Origin: Sacculina carcini
Taxonomy: Eukaryota; Arthropoda; Thecostraca; Sacculinidae
Assembly (NCBI GenBank): GCA_916048095.2
Contig: OU696573.1
Location: 7,899,806-7,963,805, forward strand
Reading direction: 5' to 3'
DNA length: 64,000 bases
Positions 47,447 to 59,077 of this stretch are shown here, piece by piece. How positions within the stretch are numbered: position 1 is the stretch's first letter; each line of letters opens with the position of its first letter. The translations under genes were made by a program, and so were the position numbers. The notes beneath the pieces were generated by a model, which had not been told where the DNA came from, searched no databases, and was given only the letters and a program-made list of their open reading frames with translations.

Positions 47447-50243
47447 TTATTATTATTATTATTAATTACAGGCAAATCCAGTAGCATGGGAAGAGTGCAA
47501 GCACTATTACCACCCTAAGGTGGCCCCATGTACCGGAAGCGCCCAAAAGATTCAGAGAGAAAGAGAGTTCGAAAAGAAAAACTTCTAGAAAGAGAGTTGG
47601 AGAATAGAATGATAATAAATTACAATAAATAATAAACCATCATCCGATAACACTCCATAATGTCACTCCGCCCAAGTTCCTCAATAAATAACAACAATTA
47701 ACAATAAATATGTGATTCAATAAATGACAACCATCAATAAATAAGAATAAATATTAATAAATATTAATAAGTAAGTAATAAATAACTATCAAGAACAATA
47801 AATATGATTCAATAAACAACAACAACACCAATAAATATGATTCAATAAACAACAACAACACCAATAAATATGATTCAATAAACAGCAACAACAATAAATA
47901 TGATTCAATAAGCAATAATAACTCAATTCAATAATAATTCAATAATAATTCAATAAACAATATACAACAGCCAACACTGAGTAATAGTATGATTTAATAA
48001 ATAACAACCAATAATGAATAGAGAGTAGAATATGGATATATAAGTAAATAGAAAAGAAATAACAGTAAATATGAATAAACAACAATACATATGAATAAAT
48101 AACAATGCATATGAATAGATAACAATAAATATGAATACAAGTAATAGGACTCAACAGTCAATTCCGCTCTTTCAGTAACATTTCGTTGACTTTGGCCTTG
48201 AATTTGTTCAAATTGTTCTGCGAGAAAGCCTCCTCCTTCAACTTGTTCCAAGTAGCCACAGTGGCCGGAAGAAAGCAACGTTGGAATTGCTTTATACTAC
48301 CACGAATTGGAGCCATAATATAAATTTACGCATTTGAACACAGCAATGTAAAAGCTAATGTTCGCGTGAATTTATGCATGGGCAAAGCCTCACGGCCCCG
48401 GCTGGCACACCGCAGGTCCGGCTGCACGGGTTTTGCAGTCACGGCCAGCACAGAAACTGCATGGCTGCGCGTACACGAAACCCGCCTTGCAACAATTGGG
48501 ATATCCCTTTCAGAAACGAACTCAACCGTTTCACCTCGCCAGGGAATCGAACCCTGGATATTTCGTGCACAGAGCGTGCGTTTTAGCCACTCGGCTACGA
48601 GGCGGACAAAGCCATGCACTGGAGAATGCACTGGAGCCATGCACTGGTGCATTGAAGCCATGCACTGGGAATGGTGTTTGGATGTAAATCGTGTGCTTCT
48701 TGGTGCCACGAAATCATCAGGAATTGACTTGCTCATCGGATTATGGTCGTTGTGCTTGATCTTGTACAGCATGCACAAGCTGCTGACCTTTCGACGATGG
48801 CAAAGATCACCAAGAACCAAGTCACCACAGAGGAACTTGCAAGTTCTAACAACTCTGTTGATGAGATTGAGGTGACAATCCGCAGCAGAAGACCACACGG
48901 GGGCGCAGTACTCCAGAATTGGCAAAATGAAACAGCGAAAACAACTTTTGGAGATTGTGCTGCTACCGAACATCCGATATGCTATTCTTATAATTCCCAG
49001 TTTCCGCGATGCCGAAAACACTAGCTTCCGAATGTGACTCTCAAATGTCAGTTTTGAGTCTACATGTACTCCCAATATTTTGAGTTCATCACACAGGCTG
49101 AGTTGGGCGTCATTTATGAGGATAGCTCCATGTTAATGTTGAACGGTACGTGACCTAGAAACCAACAAGCTTTTAGATTTAGAAGTGTTCAGCATCATAT
49201 TCCACCTCTCACACCACTTTAGGATGCTGCTGAGATCGTCGTTGACAGTTTGACACACCTGTGGTCTGTCCGAAGGAGATATAATTACAGCCATCAAGGT
49301 GATATCATCAGCATATCCATATGCAGGGTTGTGTGCGGCTGTGTACAGGTTAGCGGTGTAAATGTTGAACAAAATAGGACCCAACACACTTCCCTGTGGG
49401 ACACCGGACACAATGCTCTGCCAGCCACTGTATGCTCCATTGATCGCAACACGTACGCGATTGGAGAGAAATTGATGCAAAAGACTCAGCAAGCGGCCGC
49501 CGATTCCAATGTTTCTCAGTTTTTGCAACAAGCCCTGGTGGCTCACACGGTCAAATGCAGCCGAGAAATCCAACTGCACAATCTAGGCTTCACTGCCTTT
49601 GTCTAGCACTTGCTGGAGCCCGTGCGTTATAGTTAGCAGAGCGTCAGTCGTGCTGAGTTTTTTGCGGAATGCAAATTGGTTTTCCAACAGCAGATTGTTG
49701 CTATCCAGGTACTTGGACAGTCTGGAAGATTTCAAGTGCTCGAATATCTTGGACAGAATCGGCGTAATTGATATCGGCCGATAGTTTGCAACATCAGCTG
49801 AATTGCTTCCTTTTGGTATGGGCATGATATTCACAACCCGCCAACAGGATGGAAACGAACCAGACTTCATCAAGCGCCTGAAAAGAGCATTGAGCTTCGG
49901 AGCTAGAGTATCTGCCGTGTTCTTGAAAAATAGCGGACATCATCCGTGGGCATCAAGATCTTTCATGCGATTCGCCACTTCTTTTGATCGGAAGGCCATG
50001 CCTTTGATTTTCGTGGCGAGGACAGATTAATCGTCAGACGGAATGGACCCTTGACATTGCTTGGTATTGAAGTAATCCATAAGCAACTCTGCCTTCTCAG
50101 TTGGGCTGCTTTTGAGCTCACCGTTGGCGGAAAATAAAGGAGGGACAGACAGGTCATGTCCACACACTGACGATTTCAACGTTGACCACCATTTGTGGGC
50201 GTCATTGGCAGATGTTAGCTTTTCAGCAAGTTCCTTTGAGTAA
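47447..50243 (-). mobile_element. Jockey-like LINE B, copy 2
   Basis: It has the same (TTA)n tail and 3' UTR as copy 1 but uninterrupted, then a shorter minisatellite (47640-48140). The coding region from 48170 to 50243 ends 5' at SKELAEKLTSANDAHKW. RT frames: 49873-49583 (ANYRPISITPILSKIFEHL), 49579-49133 (LDFSAAFDRVSHQGLLQK, SGVPQGSVLGPILFN, YGYADDITLMAVI) and 49075-48326 (C-terminal part). A TAG replaces Trp in GAWIVQ near 49582. A SINE sits at 48315-48606. Confidence 0.85.
48315..48606 (-). repeat. tRNA-derived SINE inside LINE B copy 2
   Basis: Minus-strand head: CCGCCTCGTAGCCGAGTGGC (A-box region) and GGTTCGATTCCCTGGCGAGG (B box) form a tRNA-like 73-nt module at 48533-48605. A body of about 215 bp follows, ending AATGTAAAAGC. 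Copy 1 of LINE B lacks it. Beside the insertion the LINE string GCCATGCACTGG is present three times, so the target region was duplicated or slipped. Transcription would be by RNA polymerase III from the internal promoter; mobilisation depends on a LINE partner. Confidence 0.8.
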
Positions 50244-51877
50244 ATTGATAAGTTAATTGGTAGGTCAAATGTTTTTTGACAAACGTTTATCTAAACTAAC
50301 GCTTTTAATTAAACAATGCTTTTAAAAACAGGCTCTAAGGAGGATAGATTTGAATGATATACGTTCAAATACCTTTTGTATATGAAATAGCCTGCTGGTA
50401 TAAGCGGCTGGATAAACCACTTGATTTAAACTTTTTTAAACCTTTTTTTCAAAATCAATTATTCAAAGACGGTTTTCGTAGATGTAGAGATTTTGAGAAA
50501 AAAAATGTCAGCAGATCAAGGCAAGTCGAACCAAATTATTGGTTTTTATTATACTAGTTTTACGGATGATGACTTCTTTGATGTAGTTATTTGTGTTCAA
50601 ATGTCTTTTTGGTACATTAAATATATTTCGCAGTCGTTATTTTCCTACACGGAAAGAAAGCCTTTTTGTGGTCAGGATTGCCACTCTGAATAATGTGATC
50701 CGCGTTTATTCGTAGTCTCATTAGGGACAATAAGTTTGTGTGTATATTTGAAGGCTTTGTGTAAATATTTGCAGTGTTTGTACTTGTATATTTGCAAATA
50801 ATTGATCTGTTAAATGAAACTATGCTTAAGATAGAATTGTAAGCATCATATTACGTAAAGTTATTATAATCAACGTAGTTCATTTCTGGGAGGAAAAGGG
50901 TAATGTGTGATCAAATCATAAGAATTATGCCACCTGGTGTTGTTTTTTAAAGAGTTTCAGGTTTTTGACAGAGAAAGCAGTTTTCAAACCCTTCTTTCTT
51001 ACAAAATGATTAACTCAATAATTGAATGCAAAGCTGCACTGTACCTAGAAGTGCCGCACGGTACCGTGCAAACAATGAAATTAGGGCTTTCAGACACATT
51101 ATAACAATTTTATTGTGCATATTGAATGAAAACGGAGTTGTGCATAAACATATTTTAACGGAATATGGATATTTCCGACGTGTTGATTTCAAATATCACA
51201 TTGGTTTTTCTAGATTGGCTCTGGTTTTTTGCAATTCAAGTCGTGTGTTGGCATTATATCACAATCACAAGACTATGATATCAGGTATATTGTTTGTTCA
51301 TTTACTATTCAACATCATGTTATGGGAAATATCGTTTATTTAAAATATATTTGAATAATTAAACCTTGAATTGACTTTTTTGATTGAATATGCAGTCCTT
51401 TGCAACATGCCTTTCTTGCTGAACTTCTCCAGGTTTACCAACTTAGCGAGAAGATGTCGTTGAACTATTTCGCGTCATGTTAAATCCAATTATGAGCAAT
51501 TATCAGAACTTTTAACATTCAATTGCCGATAAAGATGCTGTATCTGATTGAAACACACATGAATTTGTTCCGAACTTATTCTCGATTATGAATAAGGGTA
51601 CACGTAGCGCCATCCTCACCACGTTATATTTGTACTGGTCTTGACTTCTGCCATTTATGTTGCGTGTGTTCTGCCTATTGTCTTAGTTATTCCGGTCTGT
51701 TTTTTAATATTGAGCTTCTTGTGTCTAAAGTGGTTTAGGCTAGATGATTGGATATATACTGATGTCATACTATCAATCCTACCCCGATTAGTTTTATATA
51801 TTAGGTGTAATGGCGCTTTTGGTACCTGTGGCAATATGAATGTGCTACCTGGGTAACTTGTGTTATATTTTTGAACA

Positions 51878-51990
51878 ACAACAACCAACAACAACAACAA
51901 CCGTGTATTTGATATAGCGCACTAATCAACAAAGGCGCGATAAACATGAGATATAAAGATACATGAGCAATAATTCATCAAAACGGGATC
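51878..51990 (-). repeat. Rex1-like LINE 3' tail
   Basis: (CAACAA)n followed by CCGTGTATTTGATATAGCGC and about 70 bp of UTR. It is a very short 5'-truncated insertion within X1. Confidence 0.65.
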
Positions 51991-52108
51991 GGGAATTCAT
52001 CAAAACGGGACGGGAACATATTCCTATGTTTATTTTTGTATTTTATGATTTTGTAATTTATCTTAACATATAATTGGCATTTCTGTTTCAGATAAGTATG
52101 AGTCGTTA

Positions 52109-52177
52109 GTGACCCTATCAAATTGGATTGTAATTCAAATTGAAATTGAATTATAATTCAATTTGATAGGGTCACTA
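52109..52177. other. Inverted repeat, AGTGACCCTATCAAATT arms
   Basis: AGTGACCCTATCAAATT near 52115 and AATTTGATAGGGTCACT near 52175 are exact complements, and the AT-rich interior also pairs partly. Only the right arm is present in X2 (near 55350), so the left arm belongs to the segment unique to X1. Confidence 0.7.
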
Positions 52178-52398
52178 ATAGCATGAATAACTCAAGTGTT
52201 CATAAAAATAATTCATTTATCATCCCAAATATATCATTTCCATAATTTGAATTATTTGCATGACTCTAATTTGCATGACAATAACTGAACTATGACATTA
52301 ACCGGTATTATATTTAGCGGTCTCTGGCCCTGTGTAAAACATAGGGCCGAAAATTAGGTTATTAGGAAAATTAAATTATTAAGCGGTTTCGACTGTAT

Positions 52399-52933
52399 AT
52401 GTTGTTACTGTTGTTCTCTTCCTATCAGTTCAACTACAGGGTCGCATGGGAGACTACAAAAAAGCCGTAATTTTCTGTTTTAACACAAGGGTTTCACACT
52501 CTGCCAAAAAATAATGTGGCAGTTGGTGTGGAAAACAGCAAAGTCTAACTTGAATCGTCATTCACTGATTGAAATATATGTTCATTTTGTTGAGCAGTCG
52601 ACGAGAAATCGGCTATGTATTTTCATGTGAGACAAACCTCACCGTGCATTTCCCCGGCCAACCAAGCGTCGTCTTGCGCTGTGTCTAGGGACGACCATCT
52701 AACTACCGCTCGCCGTATCCAACCCAGCACCAGGCCACCAGGGAAATATGTCGTCGAATTTTAGCGTCAAAGCGCAAACAAACGTTCTGGCGCGGCTGAC
52801 GAAGCACGTACAATTGTCGCGCGGTTTATTTACACTGGTGAACTGACTATGGTGTGTCTGTATATATGTTTTTGTGTGACTGTGTATGTGCGTGTGCGTG
52901 TGTGTGTATGTGTCTGTACGTGGTGATGCGTAC
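52399..52933. other. First bases of the arrestin intron, no transposon recognised
   Basis: In minus-strand sense this is the 5' end of the 40.6-kb intron. 52846-52920 has GT-rich simple sequence just inside the donor. No gene or named repeat is seen. Confidence 0.5.
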
Positions 52934-53045
52934 CTCGAAGTTTGAAATTCTCCTGCGTGTTGAGCACGACTTGGCCGCTGACAATCTCGCCGGCGTAATA
53001 CATCTCCTTCTGAAGACAAATGTCGAAATCGCGGATGTAATCCAT
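52934..53045 (-). CDS. Alpha-arrestin (arrestin-domain protein), exon with ATG
   Basis: The minus-strand ATG at 53045 has a favourable context (ACAATGG) and is the first ATG after an in-frame TGA upstream. The exon codes 37 residues, MDYIRDFDICLQKEMYYAGE then IVSGQVVLNTQENFKLR, plus one base, and ends CTTCGAG before GTACGC (good donor, phase 1). FDIxLxxxxYYAGExVSGxVVL is the opening beta-strand pair of the arrestin N-terminal domain. It splices in phase to 12168-12290, giving KLRAIRVVLRGRAHAEW. An acceptor-like TGTGCGTGCTTTTGCAG ends at 53161, so the exon probably includes about 115 bp of 5' UTR and further noncoding exons lie upstream. Confidence 0.85.
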
Positions 53046-53502
53046 TGTAATCCAGCACTTGTACGTCAGCGACGGGTGGCACGTGGTCGATTCTGTTTGC
53101 CGGCGGCAGCCTGCCGTCCTGATCCCGTATGCTGGTCACGCACGCCCCGCTTCAAGACATCTGCAAAAGCACGCACATTCTCAAGTCAATGTGCCATCAC
53201 CTGTAATGCGCGTGTCTGTTGCAATGACAAATGAACTGATACTGAACGATTTCATTGTCCTGTCTTCAAAAGTCGTGCAATGTTTTCAAAGGCGAGCTTC
53301 AATACAAATGTATGCATAACACTCGCAAACAATGCAAATATATCGTTTCTCTTCAATATCCATAATTTGTTCACGTATATCTACACTGATTTTCCTATGT
53401 ATATATATTTTTGGAAGTATTTTCATTCTGAACGTTATTTTTATTAGCAAAATGCTCAATACTTTATAACCTGCAGTGATGCTGACTTTTTTGCAACATA
53501 TA
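53046..53502. promoter_or_regulatory. Arrestin 5' UTR and upstream region
   Basis: 53046-53160 is probably 5' UTR, GC-rich and open in another frame. Beyond the acceptor-like site at 53161 the sequence is AT-rich and reaches the pogo element at 53503. I see no TATA box or initiator at a convincing distance, so the promoter is more likely farther upstream. Confidence 0.35.
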
Positions 53503-53586
53503 GGGTCATGTGTACACGACCCGGACAGCCTTGATTAACCAATGAACGATCGAGCCTAGGATGACGTCAGAGCTATGACGTATGAG

Positions 53587-55568
53587 TAGTGATGCGAAAA
53601 AAAAACGTTTTTTGGTTGCGGTTTTTTTGTGCAAAAAAACATGTTTTTCTAGGGTTTTTTTGGTTTTTTGGTTGTTTAGAATTAGCCCTAATTGTCATCG
53701 GATGTTGGATTTTAGTACACAGAAACGAGTTTAATTGACGTTTTGTACATCTTTACGTGTTTTATTTCGAAGATAATTTGATAATAGTATAAAGAACAAA
53801 AATATTTATCAATAAATACCTCAGGAGACTTTTTGAAAATGCATCCGGATCCGGTGGTTTAGCTTTTTTAATTGAGAAAACCCATGTTTTTAAAGATGGT
53901 TATAATTATGTGGATAATTGAAGTAGTTTGTCAGCAAAGCAAAACAAATTCATTGAGTAATCATGTGTTGTTTTTAAAGAAACCATGTTTTTTATTAAAA
54001 AATGCAATGATGTTTTTCAAGTTCGTTTTAAATTCGTTTTATTAATGTACAGATTCAGAAAATGTTGACAGCAGAACAAGACAAGTTAATTGGTTGGTCA
54101 AGTGTTTTTTTGACAAACGTATATTTAACGTTTTTTTAATGAAACAATGTTTTCTAAAACAGTATCTATATAAGATAGATTTGATTGATGTACGTTCAAA
54201 TACCTTTTGTATAGCAAGTAGCCTGCTGGTACGTATAAGCGGCTGGTTAAACCACTTGATTTAAACTGTTTTTTAAACAATGGTTTTTTTGAAAATATTT
54301 TTTTTGAAAAACGGTTTTCTTAGATGTAGAGATTTAGGAAAAAATTGGCGGCATATCAAGGAAAGTTTAACCAAATTAATTGGTTTTTTATTAGTAAACT
54401 GTTTTTAGAATTGGTTTTATGGATGATGGTTTCTTTGATGTGGTAATTTGTGTTCAAATACATGTTTGTACATTAAATATATTTCCTCAGTCGTTTTTTT
54501 CCTACACAAAAATATTGACCGTTTTTCTGGTCAGGATTGCTACTCTGATTAATGCGACCAACTTTCATTCGTGGTCTCATTAGAGACACTAATTTTGTGT
54601 GTATATTTGTAGTATTTGTGTAAATATTTGCAGTGTTCGTACTTTTATTTTTGCAAATAATTGATCTGCTGAATGAAATGGTGAAACTTATCATATTATA
54701 TTGTTCATTTCTGGTAGGAAAAAGATAATATGTAACAAATAGTAAAAAATTATGCCACCTGTTGCTTTTTTTAAAACAGTTTCAGATTTTAGCATAAAAA
54801 ACGGTTCTCAAACCCTGCTTTTTTACACAATGATTAACTCAATAATTAAAATATAAAGGTTAAATGCCTAAGTGACAGCTGCTACACAGGAAGAAGCCGA
54901 AGCTTATGAACTCACAGGTGTACCCAAATAGGGTAGTGCCGTCATGAGTTGTGCCATGCATTCTGGGGAGGTGGCCCTCTCTAATACGTCTTGTGGCTTG
55001 TCCATTCGTCCTTGTGGCGCCATAGAGGGTCGTGGAGCTCCTGTTAGCTCCGCCTCCATTTTGTTTAGCGCACGTTTTCTTTAGCGCAAATAGGGTATTT
55101 TCTGCTGGGTGGACAGGGGCTGTGGGATTGTAGAGTTCGCCCAATGAAATTCTGCTCCGCCGGGTTTCGAACCACGGACCTCCCGCTTGTGAGGCGGTTG
55201 TGCTAACAACTACACCACGGAGTCCACAAATTGAATTGATTTAAATGCAAAACTTCACTGTACATAGAATTGCCGCACAGTACTGTGCAAGCAATGATAT
55301 TGGGGCTTTCAGACACATTATAACAATTATATTGTGCATATTTAATGATAATTCAATTTGATAGGGTCATTAATAGCATGTATAACTCATGTGTTGATAC
55401 AAAATAATTCATTTAACATCCCAAATATATCATTTCCATAATTTGAATTCTTTGCATGACTCTTCAAAAAATCCAAAGAGAACGTGTTTTTTTTGGTCGC
55501 GGTTTTTTTTGCATAAAAAACAGTTTTTTTTAATAAAAACGGTCGGATTTTTTTAGGTCGCATCTCTA
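53587..55568. mobile_element. Noncoding hAT-like element X2, complete
   Basis: The ends are TAGTGATGCGA on the left and, reversed, TAGAGATGCGACC on the right. The flanking octamers CGTATGAG (53579-53586) and CGTATGGG (55569-55576) match at 7 of 8, as expected for a hAT duplication. It is T-rich and noncoding, and colinear with X1. It contains a tRNA-derived SINE. CGTTTTTTGG-type runs near the ends are imperfect subterminal repeats. Confidence 0.82.
54868..55224 (-). repeat. tRNA-Val-derived SINE
   Basis: The minus-strand head 55224-55153 reads GACTCCGTGGTGTAGTTGTT, then an anticodon arm with CAC in CTCACAA, then GTGGTTCGAAACCCGGCGGA. The acceptor strands CTCCG and CGGAG pair, so the head still folds like tRNA-Val(CAC). 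A body of about 285 bp without tRNA similarity follows. X1 has uninterrupted sequence at the corresponding site, so it inserted in X2 after the copies diverged. Confidence 0.85.
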
Positions 55569-56125
55569 CGTATGGGGGAGGGCGGTCTTAACTAGACGCC
55601 ATTTGCAAACCTCCCGCCGATACTTCGCTTGTAAGCAAGGTACGAATTTCGATTTTAAGAGGTCGGGATCTTAATTTTCGGCATCAGGATATATTGTGCC
55701 ATGACCACGAATATGGCGTGATCAACTTTTGGTAAGTTTTGTTATGTAATATAGCCATATTGGCATGAAATCAGTGAAAATACGAAGTGCCTAAACCAAA
55801 TTTGCGCCGTGTGGGGTGGCCGGAAAAAAATGTGGTTTGGTCTCGACTCGGACAGGACAATTTTTGTTTGTCCGGGTCGAGAACACAGAGCTAGGAGGAG
55901 AATTTTTATTTTTCTATAATTTAAAAATTGGTCAGGCAATATAATTTTAACATGGAACAAGTATTAATACAGTTTATTACCTTGTATAAAGTTATTGATT
56001 GTCTAAATTAAAAAATTATGGGTTTTTGAAATGGTCAAAATATATTTTCATTATGAACTTATAAACAATATTCATTATGCTTCTAACGCCAATTATCTCT
56101 TTCAGATCATTCGTGCCTCGCAGCC

Positions 56126-58661
56126 ATGGTTCCCATGCCTCGCAACTACCAGCCGAGGAACATCCTAACCACGGATAGGGCCAACTTGGAGAAGGCATTT
56201 AACCACCGCATTGAGACAGGCTGTAGCATCCGCACTGCGTGCAACCTTTTTGGAGTGAAGGCTTCGACTCTTGGGGTAAGCTTAAATAAATCATAAAGCT
56301 AAGCCCTCTTAAATTTAAATTTATATGGGTAGGCCTAGGCTAGCCAAAGAACTTACCTATTTATTTCAGGCCTATGTGTAAGAACTTTATTTTCATCCAG
56401 CCTATAGGGCCTATGCTCCCCACTTTACCTTTGTTTTATTTTTTTTCAGGATGCTTTCACTCGGTCCCTCAAGGAGAGTGATGGGAGGACGTTCGTGCCT
56501 AAGCACCAGAACATCAAGAAGGTTTTCACTGATGCGCAGGAGCACTTAATCGAGGAATACTCGATCAAGATCTCGCGCATGTTCTACGGGCTGTCGACGA
56601 GAGCTTTCAGGAGGATGGTCCTGAAGTATGCAGAGGCTGTTGGCAGCCCGGCTATTCCTAATGTCTGGAGGAGGGAAGGTATGTCCACCCGTGACTGGTA
56701 TTACGGGTATATGTTCCGTCATCCAAGGCTTGCATTGAATGCTCCGGAGGGCATGTCACTTGCGCGCGCGATGGCTTTCAACCGCGTAAACGCTGAAGTC
56801 TTCTTCAAGGCTTACGTGGAAGCTGTCGAGCGACACAGCTTCATGCCAGCCAGGATCTTCAACTTGGATGAGAGTGGCTTTTCCACTGTGATGAAGCCAT
56901 GTAAGGTTGTTTGTGAGAAAGGTCGTCCTGTTGCTTCGCAGGTTGCTCGGGAGAGAGGCAATCATATGACTTTCGTGGGGATTGTTAATTCTGCAGGGTT
57001 GGTTTCCCTCCAGTTCTTATCATCGCACGAAAGAAGATGAATGCTGATTTTCAGAGAGGGACTACTCCTGGAACCACAGTGCTCTTGCAGGCTAACGGTT
57101 GGATGGACCATGAGTGTTTCGTGCAGACACTCGAGAATATCCATAAGGTGTCTTATTCTTCAATGGAGAATAAGATACTGCTGATAATGGACAATGCTGA
57201 GTGTCACATGAGCATTCATGCGACTGAGTATGTGATACAGCGTGGCATCGTATTTGTCACGCTACCACCTCATACTACAGCCAAACTCCAGCCATTAGAT
57301 GTGAGTGTCTTTGGCCCCTTCAAGTCTGTCCTGTGATCCATTCAGGACGATTTCAAACTCTCAAACCCTCACGTGCCCACCACGGAACATATGTTGCCAG
57401 AGATGGCGTGCAAGGCCTGGGACAAGGTTTGTAATGTCACCAACATCACCAATGGGTTTCGCACTAGTGGCATCTTTCCCGTCAAGCGCAGCATATATCC
57501 AGATGATGCGTTTGCTGGGGCAGAAATCACAGAGCAGGCCCCTCCTGATGATGATGATGATTTGCCACAAACTTTTGCCGCACCCTTGACACCATCTCCA
57601 TTGGAGCCTGACCAAACTCAGCCTGGACCATCTGGAATGGGTAGGATGTCACCAGCCTTCTTTGCTTCAGCGGCCAGCACTCCTGAAACAGCACCCCAAC
57701 CTCGGCAGACTCCAACTCCTACAGCTTCATCTCCTCCAATTCTCGACGTCACTCCCGCAGTGCAGCTGTGCAGCCTCCTGCCCAAGCTGTGCAGCCCTAT
57801 CCCAAGGCTCCTCTACACCCTGCTGCCAGGGGGCGCAAGAAGATCCGCGCCTGCATCCTGACTGAGGATGAAGAGGCTCTTGACCAGCTGCGAAAGAAGG
57901 AGAAGAAGAAAGCAGCCAGAGAGGAGAAGAAGCGGAGGTCGGAGGAGAAGAAGAGAGAGAAGAAGAGAGAGCAGGAGGTACGATAGGAGGCAGAGAGGAG
58001 GAGAAGGTCTGAGCCAGTTGAGGCGAGCAGCAGCGATGAGGAGGCTTCCAACAAACCTGTACTGTGTGACGACTCATCTGAATATTCAGATAAGTTTGCA
58101 GAAGAGCTCGAGCATGATGTTGCAGCCTATCCTTTCGTCCAGAAGGAGCCAGAGGTGAAGGACTTTATTTTTATTTCAAAATGTGTAGCCTATCCTAGCC
58201 TAGATTATGTTCATCTATTGCATAAGCAAGTCAAGAAGAAAATTTCCATTCAATTTTCAAATTTAGTAGCCTAGCTGAATGGCCTTTGATTCCCCAGTGC
58301 TTGGTTTTAAAGCTAAATTCCTTATTCAATCGTTCCATAATTATTATTTTTTTTCTTTTTTTTCCAGGTGGGTGACTTTGTCCTGATCCAGCTTGTCTTC
58401 AAGGGGAAGAGGTCTGAGGAGCTTGTCCACTTTGTGGCCAAGGTCATTTCCCTGGAGGAAGAACGGCGGCTGCAGTTGGACTTCCTGAGGATAAAGTCGC
58501 CCTTGCTGAAGGACACCTTCCACTTTCCAGCCATCGGGGATGTTGACAGTGTCAACCGCAGCAGGGTGTTGGGGGTTCTCACAGTCAGCACGGGGACCAC
58601 CCAACGTCAAGCAAACCTGATCAAGGTCCTCCCTTCCTTGAGGGACTTTAACATGCATTAA
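56126..58661 (+). pseudogene. Pogo/jerky-type transposase, spliced, decayed
   Basis: Exon 1 (56126-56275) starts MVPMPRNYQPRNILTTDRAN and contains a psq-type HTH (GCSIRTACNLFGVKASTLG). A 174-nt intron with GTAAGC and TTTTCAG leads in phase to DAFTRSLKESDGRTFVPKHQ. The DDE core shows RIFNLDESGFSTVMKP (first Asp), ILLIMDNAECHMS (second) and TAKLQPLDVSVFGPFKS (third). Then come NITNGFRTSGIFPVKRSIYP and a lysine-rich tail. A last intron (58155-58367) precedes VGDFVLIQLVFKGKRSEELV to the TAA at 58659-58661. Damage: a shift near 57005, TGA at 57333, a shift near 57760 and TAG at 57984. Confidence 0.85.
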
Positions 58662-59077
58662 CCCGCAGGCACAGTTTTAAAGAATTCAGTTACCTTTTTT
58701 AATCATATATATTTTCTATTACATTCATATTTTGCTACCAATTGTTTTATTCCACCTTTCTGTGTCATGTTTTGGATGTTCTTAGTAAGAAAAATATAAA
58801 ACATTGGGTTAAGTGTGTTTTGGTGGACCAAAACATCCGTCCGGGTTGAGACCACACCCCCGTCCGGGTCGTAACCACGCGATCTCGACCCGGACCCGGA
58901 ATTCTGGATTTTAAGACGGTTGTAAAACCAATGCTATGATATCTACAGATATGAAACTTATAGCATAAGATGGGGAATTAGCTAAGCTTTCTTTTAAGCA
59001 CAAAATCTCTCCTGTAGCTCAATAACTTTTTTATTAATGTTATTCACTTTACTGTCCTGGTCGTGTTCACACGACCC

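Larger units (their letters stand above)
47167..52267. mobile_element. Noncoding hAT-like element X1 (interrupted, right end lost)
   Basis: It starts TAGAGATGCAAAAAACG and is colinear with the complete copy X2 at 53587-55568. It shares GTCATCGGATGTTGGATTTT, CAAATACCTTTTGTATA, GCCTGCTGGTA, TCAGACACATTATAACAATT and CCCAAATATATCATTTCCAT. It contains about 1 kb (51140-52110) that X2 lacks, including a LINE tail at 51878-51990. LINE B copy 2 is inserted at 47447-50243. The last 120 bp, present in X2, are missing where Tigger sequence resumes. No transposase is recognisable. Confidence 0.75.
46770..52398 (-). mobile_element. Tigger/pogo element 2, split by nested insertions
   Basis: 46770-47166 (minus) encodes the Tigger N-terminus in decayed form (LRRPLMMEKVKKLA-like, FEPSIGWLGWLKQRENIR) and matches element 1 up to the base before CTGCTGCC. 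Then foreign DNA runs to about 52267. 52268-52398 resumes with Tigger subterminal repeats (ACTATGACATTAACCGG), CCCTGTGTAAAACATAGGGC as in element 1, and the terminus AAGCGGTTTCGACTGTA. So one Tigger copy was opened by the hAT-like element. Its left end and DDE part are missing. Confidence 0.75.
53503..59077 (+). mobile_element. Pogo-like DNA transposon, TA-flanked, with hAT insertion
   Basis: The left end GGGTCATGTGTACACGACCC (after TA at 53501-53502) matches the reversed right end GGGTCGTGTGAACACGACCA (before TA at 59078-59079), and both continue GGACAG. Subterminal copies of GTCCGGGTCGAGA-like sequence occur at 55840-55885 and 58845-58900. The interior encodes a spliced pogo/jerky-type transposase. 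A hAT (53587-55568) lies near the left end; without it the element is about 3.6 kb. Confidence 0.85.

Noticed and set aside
48533..48605. Functional tRNA gene
   Set aside because: Only A- and B-box regions are tRNA-like, and it is followed by a SINE body within LINE B.
51641..51856. 71-residue frame with two hydrophobic segments
   Set aside because: It lies in T-rich noncoding transposon DNA, where hydrophobic codons are expected by chance.
52699..53139. 146-residue minus frame overlapping the arrestin exon
   Set aside because: It is in another frame, runs through a GT tract and lacks similarity, whereas the arrestin frame has family motifs and a donor site.
55153..55224. Functional tRNA-Val gene
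   Set aside because: The head folds like tRNA, but it is fused to a body of about 285 bp inside a transposon and has several changed bases; a SINE explains it better.
57797..58077. Minus-strand serine-rich frames
   Set aside because: They are antisense to the lysine-rich tail of the pogo transposase.
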